A DNA stretch of 64,000 bases from Otatea glauca (taxonomy: Eukaryota; Streptophyta; Magnoliopsida; Poales; Poaceae), in assembly GCA_036346275.1 (NCBI GenBank), contig CM070722.1, positions 21,661,336-21,725,335 on the forward strand, given 5' to 3'. Below are positions 22,931 through 34,509 of the stretch, piece by piece. Both the position numbers and the translations under genes were made by a program. The notes beneath the pieces were generated by a model that ran no database searches, was not told where the DNA came from, and was given only the letters and a program-made list of their open reading frames with translations. Each line of letters begins with the position of its first letter. Within the stretch, counting starts at the first letter, position 1.

Positions 22931-22938
22931 TATCTGAC

Positions 22939-23315
22939 TTCTAGTAAAATTTGGAATTAAAATAATACTCATATTTCCAACGTTAGATAAACAACCACTT
23001 GGTTTACTAGTGGCACAAATAAATCAAAGGAAAAGAAATTTTGACATAATGCTTGGCCAGTCTTAAACATTGCTTGGTCTTTGCGATTAATGTCAAAAAC
23101 GAATCTCGTCTTCCACTAAAAAAATTGTCAAAAACTAACTATTCATGGATCACGACTAGGAAAATAAAAACATACAATACTTTTCGTTCTTTGAATCTTT
23201 GATTGATAGCTACGAGTGACAGATTTCCTACACGTTTCCTTCCTCTCACTTTTCCTAGTTAACTAAGCAACGTGCTTATCGATCGATTTTTTCTGCGAGG
23301 TTTACCCATTACTAA
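22939..23315. other. No gene recognised
   Basis: The first 60 bp continue the paralogous segment of 17755-17969; the rest is AT-rich with nothing recognised. Confidence 0.4.
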
Positions 23316-23745
23316 CTAGAAACTTATACGTGGCGTGCCATATCGCGGACGCCGCTCTCCACACGAGCAAATCGAGAAAACGCGCGGTCGACGCTTTACA
23401 CACGAGGAAATCGAGAAAACGCGTGAAAAGAACCTAAAAAGGGTTTTGTGTTTTCCGCAAAAAGGCTTAAACGTAATGCTAGAAAAACGCAACAAGGACA
23501 TAAATGCAATGTATATTTTTTCAAAAAAAAAAGACTTGAACTTTTTTTTCCCGAAAAGGACCTAATCGTAATTCTGTTTTTTGGTAAAAGGACCCGAGCG
23601 CAAATCTTAAAAACGCATAAAGTACCTAGACGTAATATATATTCTTTTTTCGAAAAAAAAAGATCTAATCCTATTTTTTTCCGAAAAAAAGACCTATATG
23701 TAATTTTTTTTGAAAAAAAACCCGGATGTAATTTTTTTTGGCCGT
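23316..23745. repeat. Degenerate A/T-run repeats with hairpin potential
   Basis: Irregular units alternate T-runs, 'ccgaaaa' and A-runs with 'gacctaa..gtaat', at roughly 35-55 bp spacing, e.g. at 23515, 23565, 23640 and 23690. The upstream part contains a repeated 'cacgaggaaatcgagaaaacgcg' motif (23357 and 23400). Reading frames on both strands reflect Lys/Phe codons only. Confidence 0.5.
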
Positions 23746-24126
23746 GGCTCGAGCCGAGCCGCAAGCTCGAGCTGGCTTACTCTACGGCTCAAATCAACGA
23801 ACAGGAAACTTGCAGGAATTAGGAAAGGTAGTATTCTGCAAACCGTCAGACGACTGCGTTGCTTGCTTCCCTTGTGGAGCCAAAAGATCTTGCTGGTCGC
23901 TTCAGAACTGTCATCACTATGACCAAACAATTATGCCTATTAATTACTATCCATCAGCTATTATAATATCATCATCCCTCTGCTTGAACACGTCGTTCTC
24001 TTCATGTACAGCAGATCCACGTATTCATAGTCACAATCGTACCTCAAATTAAAAGGACCTCACGCTATGAATCATCATGATCATCCCGAAACACAGTCTC
24101 AATGTTAATTTTCTTTTGGATGGGGC
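23746..24126. other. No gene recognised
   Basis: Ordinary non-coding sequence up to the Mutator-like foldback element; nothing supported. Confidence 0.4.
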
Positions 24127-24135
24127 ATAACATAG

Positions 24136-24832
24136 ATATTTTTTTTAAATAATATATTTTTTATTCAAATTACAAAAATATACCTCGATCTTAAAAAATT
24201 GCAAAAATATACATCTGTCGCTATTTGAGAAGACGAGGGGAAATATCGCCCGTTCAAAGGGCGACAGAGCCACGTGTCGCCTCTTGAACGGTCGACTGAC
24301 CGCCACACCAATGTAACTTTTTCATATGATCTCGGATGGAGATGAAATTTATATGAAAATTATAGCTCTCGACGAGATCTACAACTTTGGTATAAATTTG
24401 TTTTTCATTTGAATCTATTTAGATAGCTAAAAACTGGGTAGAAAGTTCAGATCTGAACTTTCTATCCTGTTTTTGATCATGTAATGGATTTAAATGAAAA
24501 AATTTGTATACCAAAGTTGTAGATCTCGTCGAGATCTACAACTTTCATATAAAGTTCATCTCCATCCGAGATCATATCAAAAGTTATGATTTTATTTAGA
24601 AACTAACTACATACAGTGGATCTGTCGTCATACCAAAGGGCGACACTTGACTCTGTCGCCCTTTAAACGGGCGCATCTAAAGGGCGATAGATGCCTCTGT
24701 CGCTCTTTGAACGGGCAACATTTTTCTCTCGTCTTCTAAAAAAGCGACAGAGGTATATTTTTACAATTTTTTAAGATCAGGGTATATTTTTTGCAATTTA
24801 AATAAAAAATGTATTATTTTAAATAAAATTCC
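24136..24832. mobile_element. Mutator-like foldback element, 697 bp, 9-bp TSD
   Basis: Flanked by the perfect direct repeat ATAACATAG (24127-24135 and 24833-24841; one extra matching C upstream). Almost the whole length is an inverted repeat. Left-arm motifs 'cattttttatt'-like, 'ttgcaaaaatatac', 'ctgtcgc', 'gcccgttcaaagggcgac', 'gatctcggatggagatgaa' and 'gacgagatctacaacttt' recur inverted in the right arm. The centre is the perfect 22-bp palindrome at about 24444-24465 (GAAAGTTCAGA and its complement). A 9-bp TSD with long inverted arms is typical of non-autonomous Mutator-like elements. There is no coding capacity. Confidence 0.85.
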
Positions 24833-25554
24833 ATAACATAGTAGTTGATTTACCAATTGGACTAAGTAATAACTGGTTGAGATATTATTATGGCGAACCA
24901 CACGAATGTTATGTGTGTGTGAGTACACCCGTGCAAATCAATTCTGTGGCACTGTGTGCCGTCTAGGAGTCACCGAACAATATAGCTTGTACGACATATT
25001 AACAGGTACAACATATGCTTCTACTACAGGAATATACATTATAATTGGTTTTTTTCATCTTCACAGTTAGTTCTGGTGACGATACAGAGTCATTAGACAG
25101 TGATGAGACGGCACTATCACAGTCGGTTTTCACCTGATTGTAATAAACGCATCATCACACTCAGTTCTTGATCAGAACCGATAGTGATGAACGCCTTATC
25201 ACTATCTGTTCTGAGCTAGAACCGATAGTGATGAGGGCTTCATCACTATCGCTTCTTTCTCAGAACCGATAGTGATGAGGGGGTGTGTTGTTTTCTATTT
25301 GTGCACCCTCCAAAAAACAACACATATTACACACAGTATGCATATATCACATTCACACAGATTACAGATGATATGAACATATCTCATTCACAGAACACAA
25401 AAATACTTTATTACAACACACATATCACATTTGTTCACAATATAGAGCACAAACATGCTTTTCAGAATATATCTAGTTTTAAAGCTAAAAAGGATATATG
25501 ATAATTAGAACATATATTCCTTAGGTGGAATTGTAGACCTGCAATTTAGTTTAC

Positions 25555-26450
25555 TTGCCAGCTAGAAACAAAGTATGGTACTGCAAGCTTGATTCTAGTA
25601 TCCCTAGCAGCAAGGATATGTCTAATTTCATGAATCCCCATTATGAGTGCAGTTACTAGGGCGCGAGAAAGTCATCTTTCAATAGCTCAAGGTTATCAAA
25701 TGTTGATCTGGAAGAGAAAGACTCAAAAGCACAAGTTGCAGAGTAATGTCTGATGTATGATATGGCAAGGTACTTGAGGAAACCTAGTTTTTGTTTCCAA
25801 AAAAGGAATAGCAATATGTAGCTAAAAACACTGCAGTAAAAGCAAGACTTCGTCTCAACAGGAAGACACAAGTTTTAACATCATATACCAAGCTCTAGGG
25901 GTATACATCTTTTGTCCCCACAGGTACATTTCGAAGCAACAGAGTGAAGAGGGTAACTAATCCAAATGCAACAGCAGCAAACCACTTGGGACAGCTGAAC
26001 ATTTAATTTACCAAGAATCGAACCAGCAAGCTTAACACTAAACGTAAATATACTAAAAAAAATTTCTAGGTGCCTCACACATCAGGAAAAAAAATCAGAC
26101 CACTCTTGAGTAGTGAGTACTATTGACTCTGCTGGAGGTAAGAAAAAAAATTATTACCTATAATTTCAGGTTGCAATGTCTTCCTAGGTACAACTACTGC
26201 AACTGGCTTCTAGTCCTCTAGGTTGATGAGAAGAAAAAGCTTATATTCATCACCAAATTTGTTCGGTTGATAATCAAGACTTGCACACAGATGAGATATT
26301 TACACATTCCTATAGGCTTAGACTTCTGAAAGGACCAGCTTTGCATGCATCCTATTACCTGTAGCCGATTTGTCATCTTCTCATAACTCTTGGCTGGCTG
26401 ACCACGCAAAGTCCCCTTAAATAGTATTCCGCCCTTTATGTAAACAAGCG
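25555..26450 (-). pseudogene. Captured EGY-type (site-2 protease) metalloprotease fragment
   Basis: EGY proteins are thylakoid membrane zinc metalloproteases of the S2P class needed for chloroplast development. Four minus-strand pieces match the family in order. 26450 to 26359 reads 'GTLRGQPAKSYEKMTNRLQ', with a CAG|GTAATA donor. About 26289 to 26163 reads 'FGDEYKLFLLIN' and 'KPVAVVVPRKTLQPE', with one internal TAG. 25994 to about 25915 reads the membrane segment 'WFAAVAFGLVTLFTLLLRN'. 25707 to 25555, after a 'cttccag' acceptor, reads 'STFDNLELLKD' and then, after a frameshift, 'ALVTALIMGIHEIRHILAAR' and 'VPYFVSSWQ'. HEIRH (25618-25632) is the zinc-binding HExxH. Exons and introns are both retained, so capture was from genomic DNA. 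The N-terminus and remaining membrane helices are absent; it cannot be functional. Confidence 0.85.
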
Positions 26451-26584
26451 AAGGTAGTAAATAACATTTAGCTATTATGAGCCATTTGATATATATTTAC
26501 AAGAAGACATTTCAAATCGGGATACAAATCATATACACGATCAATTTAACAGCTTAACCATATTTTGCAAGAGCACTTGGCTTA

Positions 26585-27300
26585 GGCCTTGTTTGTTTAC
26601 CCCCCAGATTATATAATCTCACTTATATAAGCTAAACTAGGAAACAAACAGACCCGGATTATAATCTGGATTATATAATCCAAGTCCCCAGATTACGATA
26701 ATCCATAAGCAGCCCTGGGGGTGCTTATGGATCCATAATCCAGCTTATTTTCTAGCCAAAGTCTAAAATACCCTTTCAAGTTCAGTATATTTACCCACCA
26801 TTGCCTTTTCCTCCCCTCAACCCTATTGCCGAATCGTTTTTTCCATCGCCACCGGTTCACATCTTCACGCCGCCACCTTCCACCTCCACCTCGCATCGAT
26901 GGATCCTTGGGACCTGGGCGGCGGCGGCGACGACGGAGTCCATCGCGCGGAGGCCGCTGACGGTGGCCTGGGCGGCAGCATCTGCGTGGATGCGGTGGAA
27001 CCCGGCCAGGAGGCGATCGGGCGGCGGCAGGCCTGCGGAGCTGGGACCCGCCTGCCGCGCGGCGGCGAGGGCGGCGGCATCGGGCGACGACGCGGCATGG
27101 CGGCATCGGCGTGGCGACGCCGGGAGGTGGCATCGGCGCGGTGGCGCTAGGAGATGGCATCAGCGCGGCTGCGGTCGGAGGAGGCCGGGGTGGCGGCCTC
27201 GGCATGGATCCTCCAAGTCTTGGCCTGGGAGGCGGCATCGGCGCGGCGGCGCTAGGAGGCGGCATCGGCGCGGCTGTTGTACTCGAGGTATCTGTGTGAG
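26585..27300. other. TE-terminus-like sequence plus GC-rich block inside CACTA A
   Basis: 26585-26770 begins 'ggccttgtttgtttacc' and contains several 'gattatataatcc' palindromes, a style seen at ends of grass MITEs, but no matching partner end was found. 26790-27290 is GC-rich, with a plausible ATG at 26899 and, from 27100, imperfect 'ggcatcggcgcggcggcgctaggag' tandem repeats. It may be a second captured gene 5' end. No domain was recognised, and frames in it are Gly/Arg/Pro-rich. Confidence 0.35.
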
Positions 27301-27815
27301 ATCTAAAATAGAATCGACAGAATTGAAAGATATATTTGTATCGGTTTTTCAAGCAGAATCGATTGCATTGAACGAGCTAGGGTTGAGTTGGCTCTGTAGA
27401 GGTTTTGTGTTGGTTCTCAAATAGAACCGATTGAATTGAACAGAGGTATTTGGTTCTTGGATAGAATCGATTGAATTGAACAGAGGTATTTGTGTCGGTT
27501 CTAACGTGAAAACCGATTGTGATGTGCACATGCATATCAAAATCGGTTTTGTGATGTGTTCAATTCTATATCAAAATCTGTTTTGTGATGTGTTCAATTC
27601 TATATCACAATCGGTTTTAATCGTTCCCAACCGATTGTGATGTGCTCAATTCTATATCACATCGGTTTTAACCTGAGAACCGACGATTGTGATGATTACC
27701 CACCAAGTATTAACACCCTGGCCGAATCATGTATCACAATCGGTTTTTTTGTGAAAAGTTAGAAACCGATTCAGATAAAACGATAGTGTTGTACCATCGT
27801 GCAAACCAAAACAAC

Positions 27816-28785
27816 TCAAGTGTGTAAGTCCTGCACAAACGTACGCATCTTCGTCCTCTAAGGACGAAAGTTACTAGTGTGTGGCGCCGTTTAATCCATG
27901 TTTCTTGTTTGATGTTCTGGGTGTAGTACAATGTGATGGCACAGGTGACCTAAAAATTGACGCATGCAAATAAAAAATTCAGTAGTTGTCCATGTCATCC
28001 GTTATCTAGTGGAAGAAGCGATTATCTACTCAACTAATTAATCGAAACAGTAGAATCCGTGGAGTTGGTGGAGCAGGGTATTTTTAGCTCCAGAAATTTA
28101 TGGAGCTAGAGCTGTGAGTACATTAAGAGTGTTTATGTGGATCATCTTGTTTACATTTTAGACTAAAAATATAAACTTAATTCACTTTATTTTAGCCTAC
28201 AAACTCCAGCTCTGAGGTGGAGCTAGGATCTGGAGCTCTGCCAAACAGGGCTAAGCAGCTGCGTGCGTCTAGAGCAGTACGTACAATAGCTCATATAGTA
28301 CTCGCTAATCAGGATTTTAAACCTGTTACGATGGTGTAAACTGAGCAGGAACCGACCAAACTCAAATTTTGCGCTTCAAATTTTGGACTAGAAGATTATC
28401 ATCCAATGGATCTAATCCCTCCCCCAAATCATTCATTTCTTAAATAGTTTAATTGAAAAGAACAAAGTTTTGTATTGCAAATTTCAAATCATTTAAAAGC
28501 TTTTCGATTCAAAAGCTTTTTTAATCAAGTGAATTTTTTTTAATACCAACTGAAACATTTTGAATCATTTGAAACTTTTCAAATTGAAAGTTTTTTAACC
28601 AATTGAAAGTTTTTCGAATAAGAAGTTTTTTTAATCATTTTGAGAAAGAATCTTGATGAACATCCAAAGGTCAGGAAAATCGGGTACTATCAAACCCACA
28701 AAACACGTGAGAACTCTTAGCAATTCTAGACGTCTTTAAAATATTTGGCAATCAAAACTTTTAGGCCTTATTAGAGAGGCTCATT
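27816..28785. other. Intergenic; possible degenerate MITE at 28060-28255
   Basis: 'ggagttggtggagcaggg' and 'gctctgccaaacagggc' bracket about 190 bp with several 'ctccag/ctggag' inverted motifs, resembling a common grass MITE, but the ends match poorly. From 28430 to 28640 there is an AT-rich patch of 'ttcaaatt/aatttgaa' motifs. No gene was found. Confidence 0.3.
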
Positions 28786-29194
28786 CACTACTATAGAAAT
28801 GTACATCACAATTGGATATTTTTCGTTATCACAGTCGATTTGGGTGACGATATAAAGTAATTAGACAATGATGAGGAGATGCCATCACAGTCGGTTTTGG
28901 CACGATTATGATAAATGCATCATCACAATCGGTTCTTTCTCAGAATCGATTGTGATTACCTCCTCATCACAATCGGTTCCTTCATAACAGGGGACGGTGG
29001 CAAGCTCGAGGGCGACCAAGGGGAGGTCGGCGACGACCGGCTACGGGGAGGGGGGAGGCGTTGCGCCGGTGCGAGCTCGGTGGAGGGAGGCGGTGCACCG
29101 GCGGGGGAGGCACAGTTCAAACCCTAGCTGGCCGCCGACAAAAATGAGAGCAGAGTGTGGGGACGAAATCGATCGGGAGATTTTAGTGGCTGGG

Positions 29195-29690
29195 TCATCA
29201 ATCTGTGTCGGTTTTTAATTAGGAACCGACAGCAATAAAGTGACTAATTATGTCGGTTTTTCATTAGGAAGCGACAGTAAAAAAGACACTAATTGTGTCT
29301 GTTTTTCATTAGCAACCTATAGCAATAAAGAAATTAATTGTGTCAGTTTTTCATTAGGAACCGACAGTAATAAACACACTAATTGTGTCTGTTTTTCATT
29401 AGCAACCGAAAGCAATGAAGAAACTAATTGTGTCGGTTTTTCATTAGAAACCGATGGTAGTAAAGACACTAATTGTGTCGGTTTTTCATTAGGAACCGAC
29501 AGCAATAAGGACACTAATTGTGTCGATTTTTCATTAGGAACCGACAGCAATAAAGATCGGTATCTGCGTCATTTTTTTGTTAAGAACCGATACCATAAAA
29601 TATGTGTCGATTTTAATTAAAAACCAATAGTATTAATGCATGTTTCTATGTCGGTTTTAATTAAAAACCGACACTATTATTTAACCTAGT
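29195..29690. repeat. 45-bp tandem array of hairpin units (CACTA subterminal)
   Basis: About nine to ten copies of a 45-bp unit, 'actaattgtgtcggtttttc' followed by 'attaggaaccgacagcaata' and 'aagac'. Each carries complementary arms GTCGGTT and AACCGAC around a short spacer. Because 45 is divisible by three, the array stays open as a 15-residue peptide repeat ('TNCVGFSLGTDSNKD') on the plus strand and also on the minus strand. Location and motif fit transposase-binding subterminal repeats of CACTA B; the peptide is probably incidental. Confidence 0.8.
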
Positions 29691-29699
29691 ACAGTACTA

Positions 29700-30560
29700 T
29701 TATTTGAACCATGATTTTTGGCCAGCAACCATCTCGATGGTACAATACCTTACATATGTGAAATTTTGTCAAAACGTACTTTGGGATGCCACAAAGCTTT
29801 TCCAAAAAGAATTTTCGAAAAAAGAGCCAGCATACAAAAGTTATGCCAAATTTGACTTCATAGGCATGATTTTTGCTTAAAGAGTAGAGAAGTCAAAACT
29901 TTTTGAAATAAAGTCCAGATTTTTTCAAAATTTCCAGAAATGAACTTTGGACTAGTTAGAAACTTTCCCAAAAGTAATACTTTGAAAAGGAATTTTCTTT
30001 CTAAAGATATGGCAAAATACGCTCAGTAAACATAAAGAAATGTCAAAAAATCTGGTCCAGGAAGTGAAACTCAAATAAGGCTAGAATATGACCTATTTGG
30101 GTCAAGAGTAGTTTTTGGGCTACTTTCCCAATCAAATAACTGAGGAGCACTTAGCCTTTCGAAAATCTTTAGAATACGAGAATTGTTAAGAATGACCATC
30201 TAGTAAGTTCAATTTGGGCTAAAAACTCAATTTCTATGAAATTAATTTTTTTACATTACTAGTATTTGGAGAAATGTATTCATGTATTTCTAGTACCAAA
30301 ATAAGCATCTAGTTCATCTTCTTTTATACAATTGTCTACAACGGTGACATAAAGAAAAAATATGATATGATATGAATGTAATTAAAGAATGATAATTGAA
30401 TGAATGAACAGCTCAAGTGGTATTGAAAACAAATTAGATATCATTCATCTCATGTAAGTCACAATGTTCCATGTCATATGGCCGTTAAACTTAATAAACG
30501 GCCCAATAAAATGAGCAAACATTAAAAAAGTTCCTTCATTTACAATACAACCTTTCTTGT
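29700..30560. other. CACTA B interior without recognised gene
   Basis: AT-rich sequence lying where the missing C-terminal part of TNP2 and a second TNPA-type gene would be expected. I found neither. Confidence 0.4.
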
Positions 30561-30597
30561 GATCTACACGCATGTAATGTGTTGCAACAGAGAGCAT

Positions 30598-32507
30598 TTA
30601 GGTCATCAAGACATGATAGTCGTGGGACGTCATACCAAGCAACATCAAATCATCTATGGACACAAGCTTCTTAATATTTGCGGAGTAGCCCGATGGAACT
30701 TTAATACCTTGGAGACATTTGTATATGTCTTCTTTCTCCTTATTGGATAAGGTGTAGCATGCAAGGGGATGTACGAACATTTTTCATCATCCTTTATAAC
30801 TGCAAGCTTGAGCCTGATTCCCATGTAGGCCATTTTGCGACGAGCATTCACACCATCCTTGGTCTTCTCAGATATGTTCAGCAGGATGCCAACTAAATTG
30901 TCGCAGACATTCTTCTCAACGTGAGTGGCATCAATACAATACCGGACATCTAACTCCTTCCAGTATGGTAAATCCAAAAATATCAACCTATTCTTCCAAA
31001 TGGTTTTGAGACGAACAGATTTACGGCTCTTTCCATACTGAACGTCGATATCCTGCACGCGTGAATATACTTGCCTTCCACTCATAGGCTATGGGGACAA
31101 ACGAACTTCCCTCTTCTCATCAAATTTATCATCCATCTTACGGTATCGATGACTTTGAGATAGAAACCTACAGTGTCCCATGTACACAGTTTTCTTGGAA
31201 TTCGGCAGCCACAAGCTCTCAGTCTCTTCTTCACAAATAGGACACGTTTTGCCTTCCTTCGTACTGTAGCCTGCCAAATTACAAAAGGCCGGGAAATCAT
31301 TTATGTTGCAAAATACCATAGCCTGTAGGGTGAAGTGTTCTCTTTTGTATGCATCCACATCGCGACCCCCTCATTCCACAATTTTACCAAATCCTCAATC
31401 AGTAATCAAGGTACACATTAATATCATTTTTCGACTGTTTGGGTCCCGAGATTAGCAACGATATCATGATATACTTCCACTTCATGCACAACCAAGGACG
31501 GAGATTGTAGATACACAACAGAACTGGCCAGGTGCTGTGATGACTGCTCATATTACCAAACGGATTCATTCCATTGGTACTCAATCCAAATCTTATGTTC
31601 TTCATCTCGGCACCAAACTCCTCATATTTCCAATCAATGTTTCTCATTGAGCCGAATCAGCGGGGTGTCTCAGCATGATATCTTCCTTTTGATATTCATA
31701 ATGCCAATGAAACAATTTTGCCTCTCTGGGATTTACAAACAACCGCTCCTAATGGGGAATGATGCGCAAGTATCACAATACCTTGGCCGATGCACCTTTA
31801 GTGACCTCTTTACCGTCGTTGCCCCGGCTCTTATGCAGAATGTCATTACGCTTCTCCTTTTGTTTGTACCGGGGTACACAGCAAATTGGACAAATGTGTT
31901 GTTCCTTATGCTCGTTATGGTACAAAATGCAATCATTCGGACATGCATGTATTCTTTTTATTTCCATTTTCATGGGACATAGTAGCTTCTTCGCTTCATA
32001 AATGCTTGTTGGTAATTCGTTTCCCTCCGGAAGTACATCCGATAGAAGAATTAAAAGTGAATTGAAACTTGTATCTGTCGAACGGTGTTTTGCCTTCAGT
32101 TCAAACAATGCAAGGAACGAACCCAACTTGATGTATTCTGCTTTGCAACCCGAGAACAGCGGTTTGGCATCGTCTTCCATCATGCTTTTAAAATTTCCAA
32201 ACTCTCTTACTGAGTAATTTCCTTCCACATCCCGCAACATTTGCTTTAAATTGTCCTCCTCAAACATATCACGCTGCAACTCGTCATCGGGTTCCACCAT
32301 GTCTTCGTTGCATACCGGGAGAATACTACGTGTCTCCCCATGATGGATCCAACACGTGTAATTCCCCACGAAGCCACGTCGAATAAGGTGGTCTTCAATT
32401 TGAGCTGAGTTCTTAAATCTTCTGAGATTGGTGCAAGCAATGCAAGTACAATATATGAAGTTTACACCCCTCTTCACCATGTCTTCTTCTATAATTTTTT
32501 TGAACTC
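30598..32507 (-). pseudogene. CACTA TNP2-type transposase, main part
   Basis: TNP2/TNPD is the DDE-type transposase of En/Spm elements. The 5' coding end lies at 44741-44671, separated by the nested copia element. Pieces on the minus strand, in order: 32507-31773, the end of the Transpos_assoc domain ('FIYCTCIACTNLRRF') and the start of Transposase_21 ('LPTSIYEAKKLL', 'KIHACPNDC'-like 'RIHACPNDCILYHNE'); 31647-31399 ('FGLSTNGMNPFGNMSSHHST'); 31358-31089 ('FCNINDFPAF', 'YMGHCRFLSQSHRYRK'); 31085-30654 ('FLDLPYWKELDVRYCIDATH', 'VEKNVCDNLVG'); 30780-30598 ('CLQGIKVPSGYSANIKK', 'HDYHVLMT'). Frame changes and stops occur between pieces. The region after 'HDYHVLMT', several hundred residues in the family, is gone. 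Confidence 0.9.
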
Positions 32508-34143
32508 TGAAGGACCATGTTGAGGTCCATCCATGTTTGTGATGAGTATTTGACTTTATTTGAGCAAGGTGTGCTCAAGTTTGAGTTTGATTTGGATTGA
32601 TTTGCAAAATGAAGCAATTTGAGTTGTTTCTGCCAGGAGTGGCAATACCGGTCGTATGGACGCGGTAGTGATGAGTTGGATGGTTTATTGCACATCTTTG
32701 TGGGCATTGCTATGTGAGGAGTTTCCTTGTCTTTGATGGTTGCAGGGCGACGGTGCTAGGCATGGTGAGGCGAAGGACGACCGGGACTAGGCGAGGAGCG
32801 TCGGAGGTCCAGACGGTTGGGAGATCGCCGGAAGATGATCGGAGACGGAGTCCGGGCAAGTCAAGAAGACAAGGAAAGGAGTTGATGCTAGCTAGATGTC
32901 GTGTGGATCAATGAGGGCCGTCGGATTGAGGTCTAGTTGATAGGTTAGCGGGTCTAGGTAGTATGCTTTGAAAACCGTGCAAGAAAACCCGGTATGTGTG
33001 TGGGTTTTGGGTTAGCCCTTGCATGGCTGTGTGTGTGGGTTAATCCTAGCCCTTAGATGAGTGCTCTAGGGTTGAGGACTCATCCAAGGGTGGTAGGTGG
33101 CCCAAGAGTAGTATAAATAGGGGTGGAGGGTAGCCTCCTTCCCTTGAAGGTGTTGAGGTTTTGATGCTCATTTGAGCTTTGCCCACATGAATGTGAGGCT
33201 TTGTAACCTCCCTTCCAGAAATGAAAGTTTTATCCATCCACCTCTGAATTTATTTTATGCATTTACATTATGTCTTTACTTTACGCAATTTAAATTCAGC
33301 ATTTACTTTCCCGCAATTACATTCCCGCAATTTACTTTCAAGTAATTTGGATTTGCCTCCCCTCCTTCTAAATGCTGCTGATCTTGGATGTTTTGAGTGT
33401 GTTCATATGGTTTTACATCTCTTTTGCACTCTTGGATTGAGTAGAGAACATCTTTTCTTTCAAGTTCCAACTTTGTTCAGAACTTGTTCTTCACGAAGCA
33501 GTCAGTGTTTTATTTTTGTAAAAATATAGAAAAATCCTTTTTGAGTGATTCTTATTGGAAGAGATGCGGGACTCTGATATACACCTGCAGAAAAAGTTTG
33601 GAGTTCACTTGTTGCACCGTTTGGGCGCCATGAGGTGAAAACCGAGCCCCAAACTTTCTGCTCGAAGTTCTTGAGCATACTGTGTTCTTAGATTTTTCCG
33701 GTTTTTTCTGTAAGGCTTTTTGAGGATAAATTTGGTGGAGTTCTTCAAAACTCTGATTCTCATAGGGAGAAAAATTATTAGAATTTTGTGAGCTGCAGAA
33801 ACCCACCAACCTCCTGTGCAAATTGAGGACAAGTTCTGGAAATTCTGCTTTTGCTTTTCTGAAAGTGACTTTTGTGATTTGAATTGATGTCCTTTCTAAA
33901 AGCAAGAGTTTGAATTGATTTCTCTTTATCTTGGACACTAGACAACCAGGATTGTGACTCAAAAATCCCCACATATTTTATGGTACTTATCCATGCAAAC
34001 TTGGGGTACACATAGTTGTCTAGTTTTTCGGGTTTTTCACAATTTCCTTTGAGCGATCTTGTCGAGGTTTTTGTTGGAGTATTTTGGGGGAATTTTTATT
34101 TGCGACCATTCACCCCCCCTCTGTTCGCCATCTCGGTCCTTCA
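32508..34143 (+). repeat. Copia-2 5' LTR, full copy
   Basis: 1636 bp, TGAAGGACC to GGTCCTTCA, the same length class as the 3' LTR (1633 bp) and differing from it at scattered positions. TATA box TATAAATA at 33112-33119. The frames inside (e.g. minus strand 33552-33974) recur in every LTR copy and are non-coding. Confidence 0.93.
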
Positions 34144-34509
34144 CAATCATTCATCCTTTGCAACACAAGAACAAGAGAGATCAAAACTCAAAAGGGAAAG
34201 GCAACGAGATGAGCATGAACTTGAGCACGAAAATGATTTTTATTTCTTCATTAGAGGAATGGTTACAAAGCCTCACAACCACGTGGGCAAAGCTCAAGAG
34301 AGCATAAGGAAACCAAAATTCTTCTCACAAACTTTAAAACCCTTTTCACAACCCTTGTGCAGAGGCATCCCTCTACCCCTCTTTATAGCCTAACTTGAGC
34401 GATCTCCACCCTTGAACAACTTCTTTCTCCCACAAAGAACCTCATCAAGGGCTGGGATTAACTCACTCACTCAAACATGGGCTAACCCGAAACACAACAA
34501 TATAACGGG
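34144..34509 (-). repeat. Inverted fragment of a related LTR inside the 5' LTR region
   Basis: Read on the minus strand, this 366-bp piece follows the landmark order of the LTRs: 'aaaacccgttat', 'ttcgggttagccca', 'ggctataaagag', 'gagctttgcccacgtgg', 'gtgaggctttgtaacc'. It is diverged from the Copia-2 LTR, so it comes from another family or an older copy. It lies between the full 5' LTR and a partial second LTR copy. Confidence 0.8.

Larger units (their letters stand above)
25019..27815. mobile_element. CACTA derivative A with captured gene DNA
   Basis: The left end reads TTCTACTACAGG, a CACTACTACAGG terminus with CA changed to TT. It is followed by subterminal 'agaaccgatagtgatga' repeats in both orientations (25060-25280). 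The right part (27420-27790) carries the same repeat class ('cacaatcggttt', 'aaccgattgtgat') and a degenerate 'cgatagtgttgtacca' before the expected terminus, which is missing. The same left and right architectures occur in CACTA B (28786-46021), so this is a non-autonomous relative without transposase. The interior carries an EGY protease fragment and a GC-rich block. Confidence 0.75.

Noticed and set aside
26693..27424. Pro-, Ala- and Arg-rich frames on both strands
   Set aside because: They translate tandem 'ggcatcggcgcgg' repeats inside CACTA A and have no recognisable domain.
29195..29690. Regular repeats that could suggest a CRISPR array
   Set aside because: Units are contiguous 45-bp tandem repeats without unique spacers, in a plant transposon end, with no cas genes.
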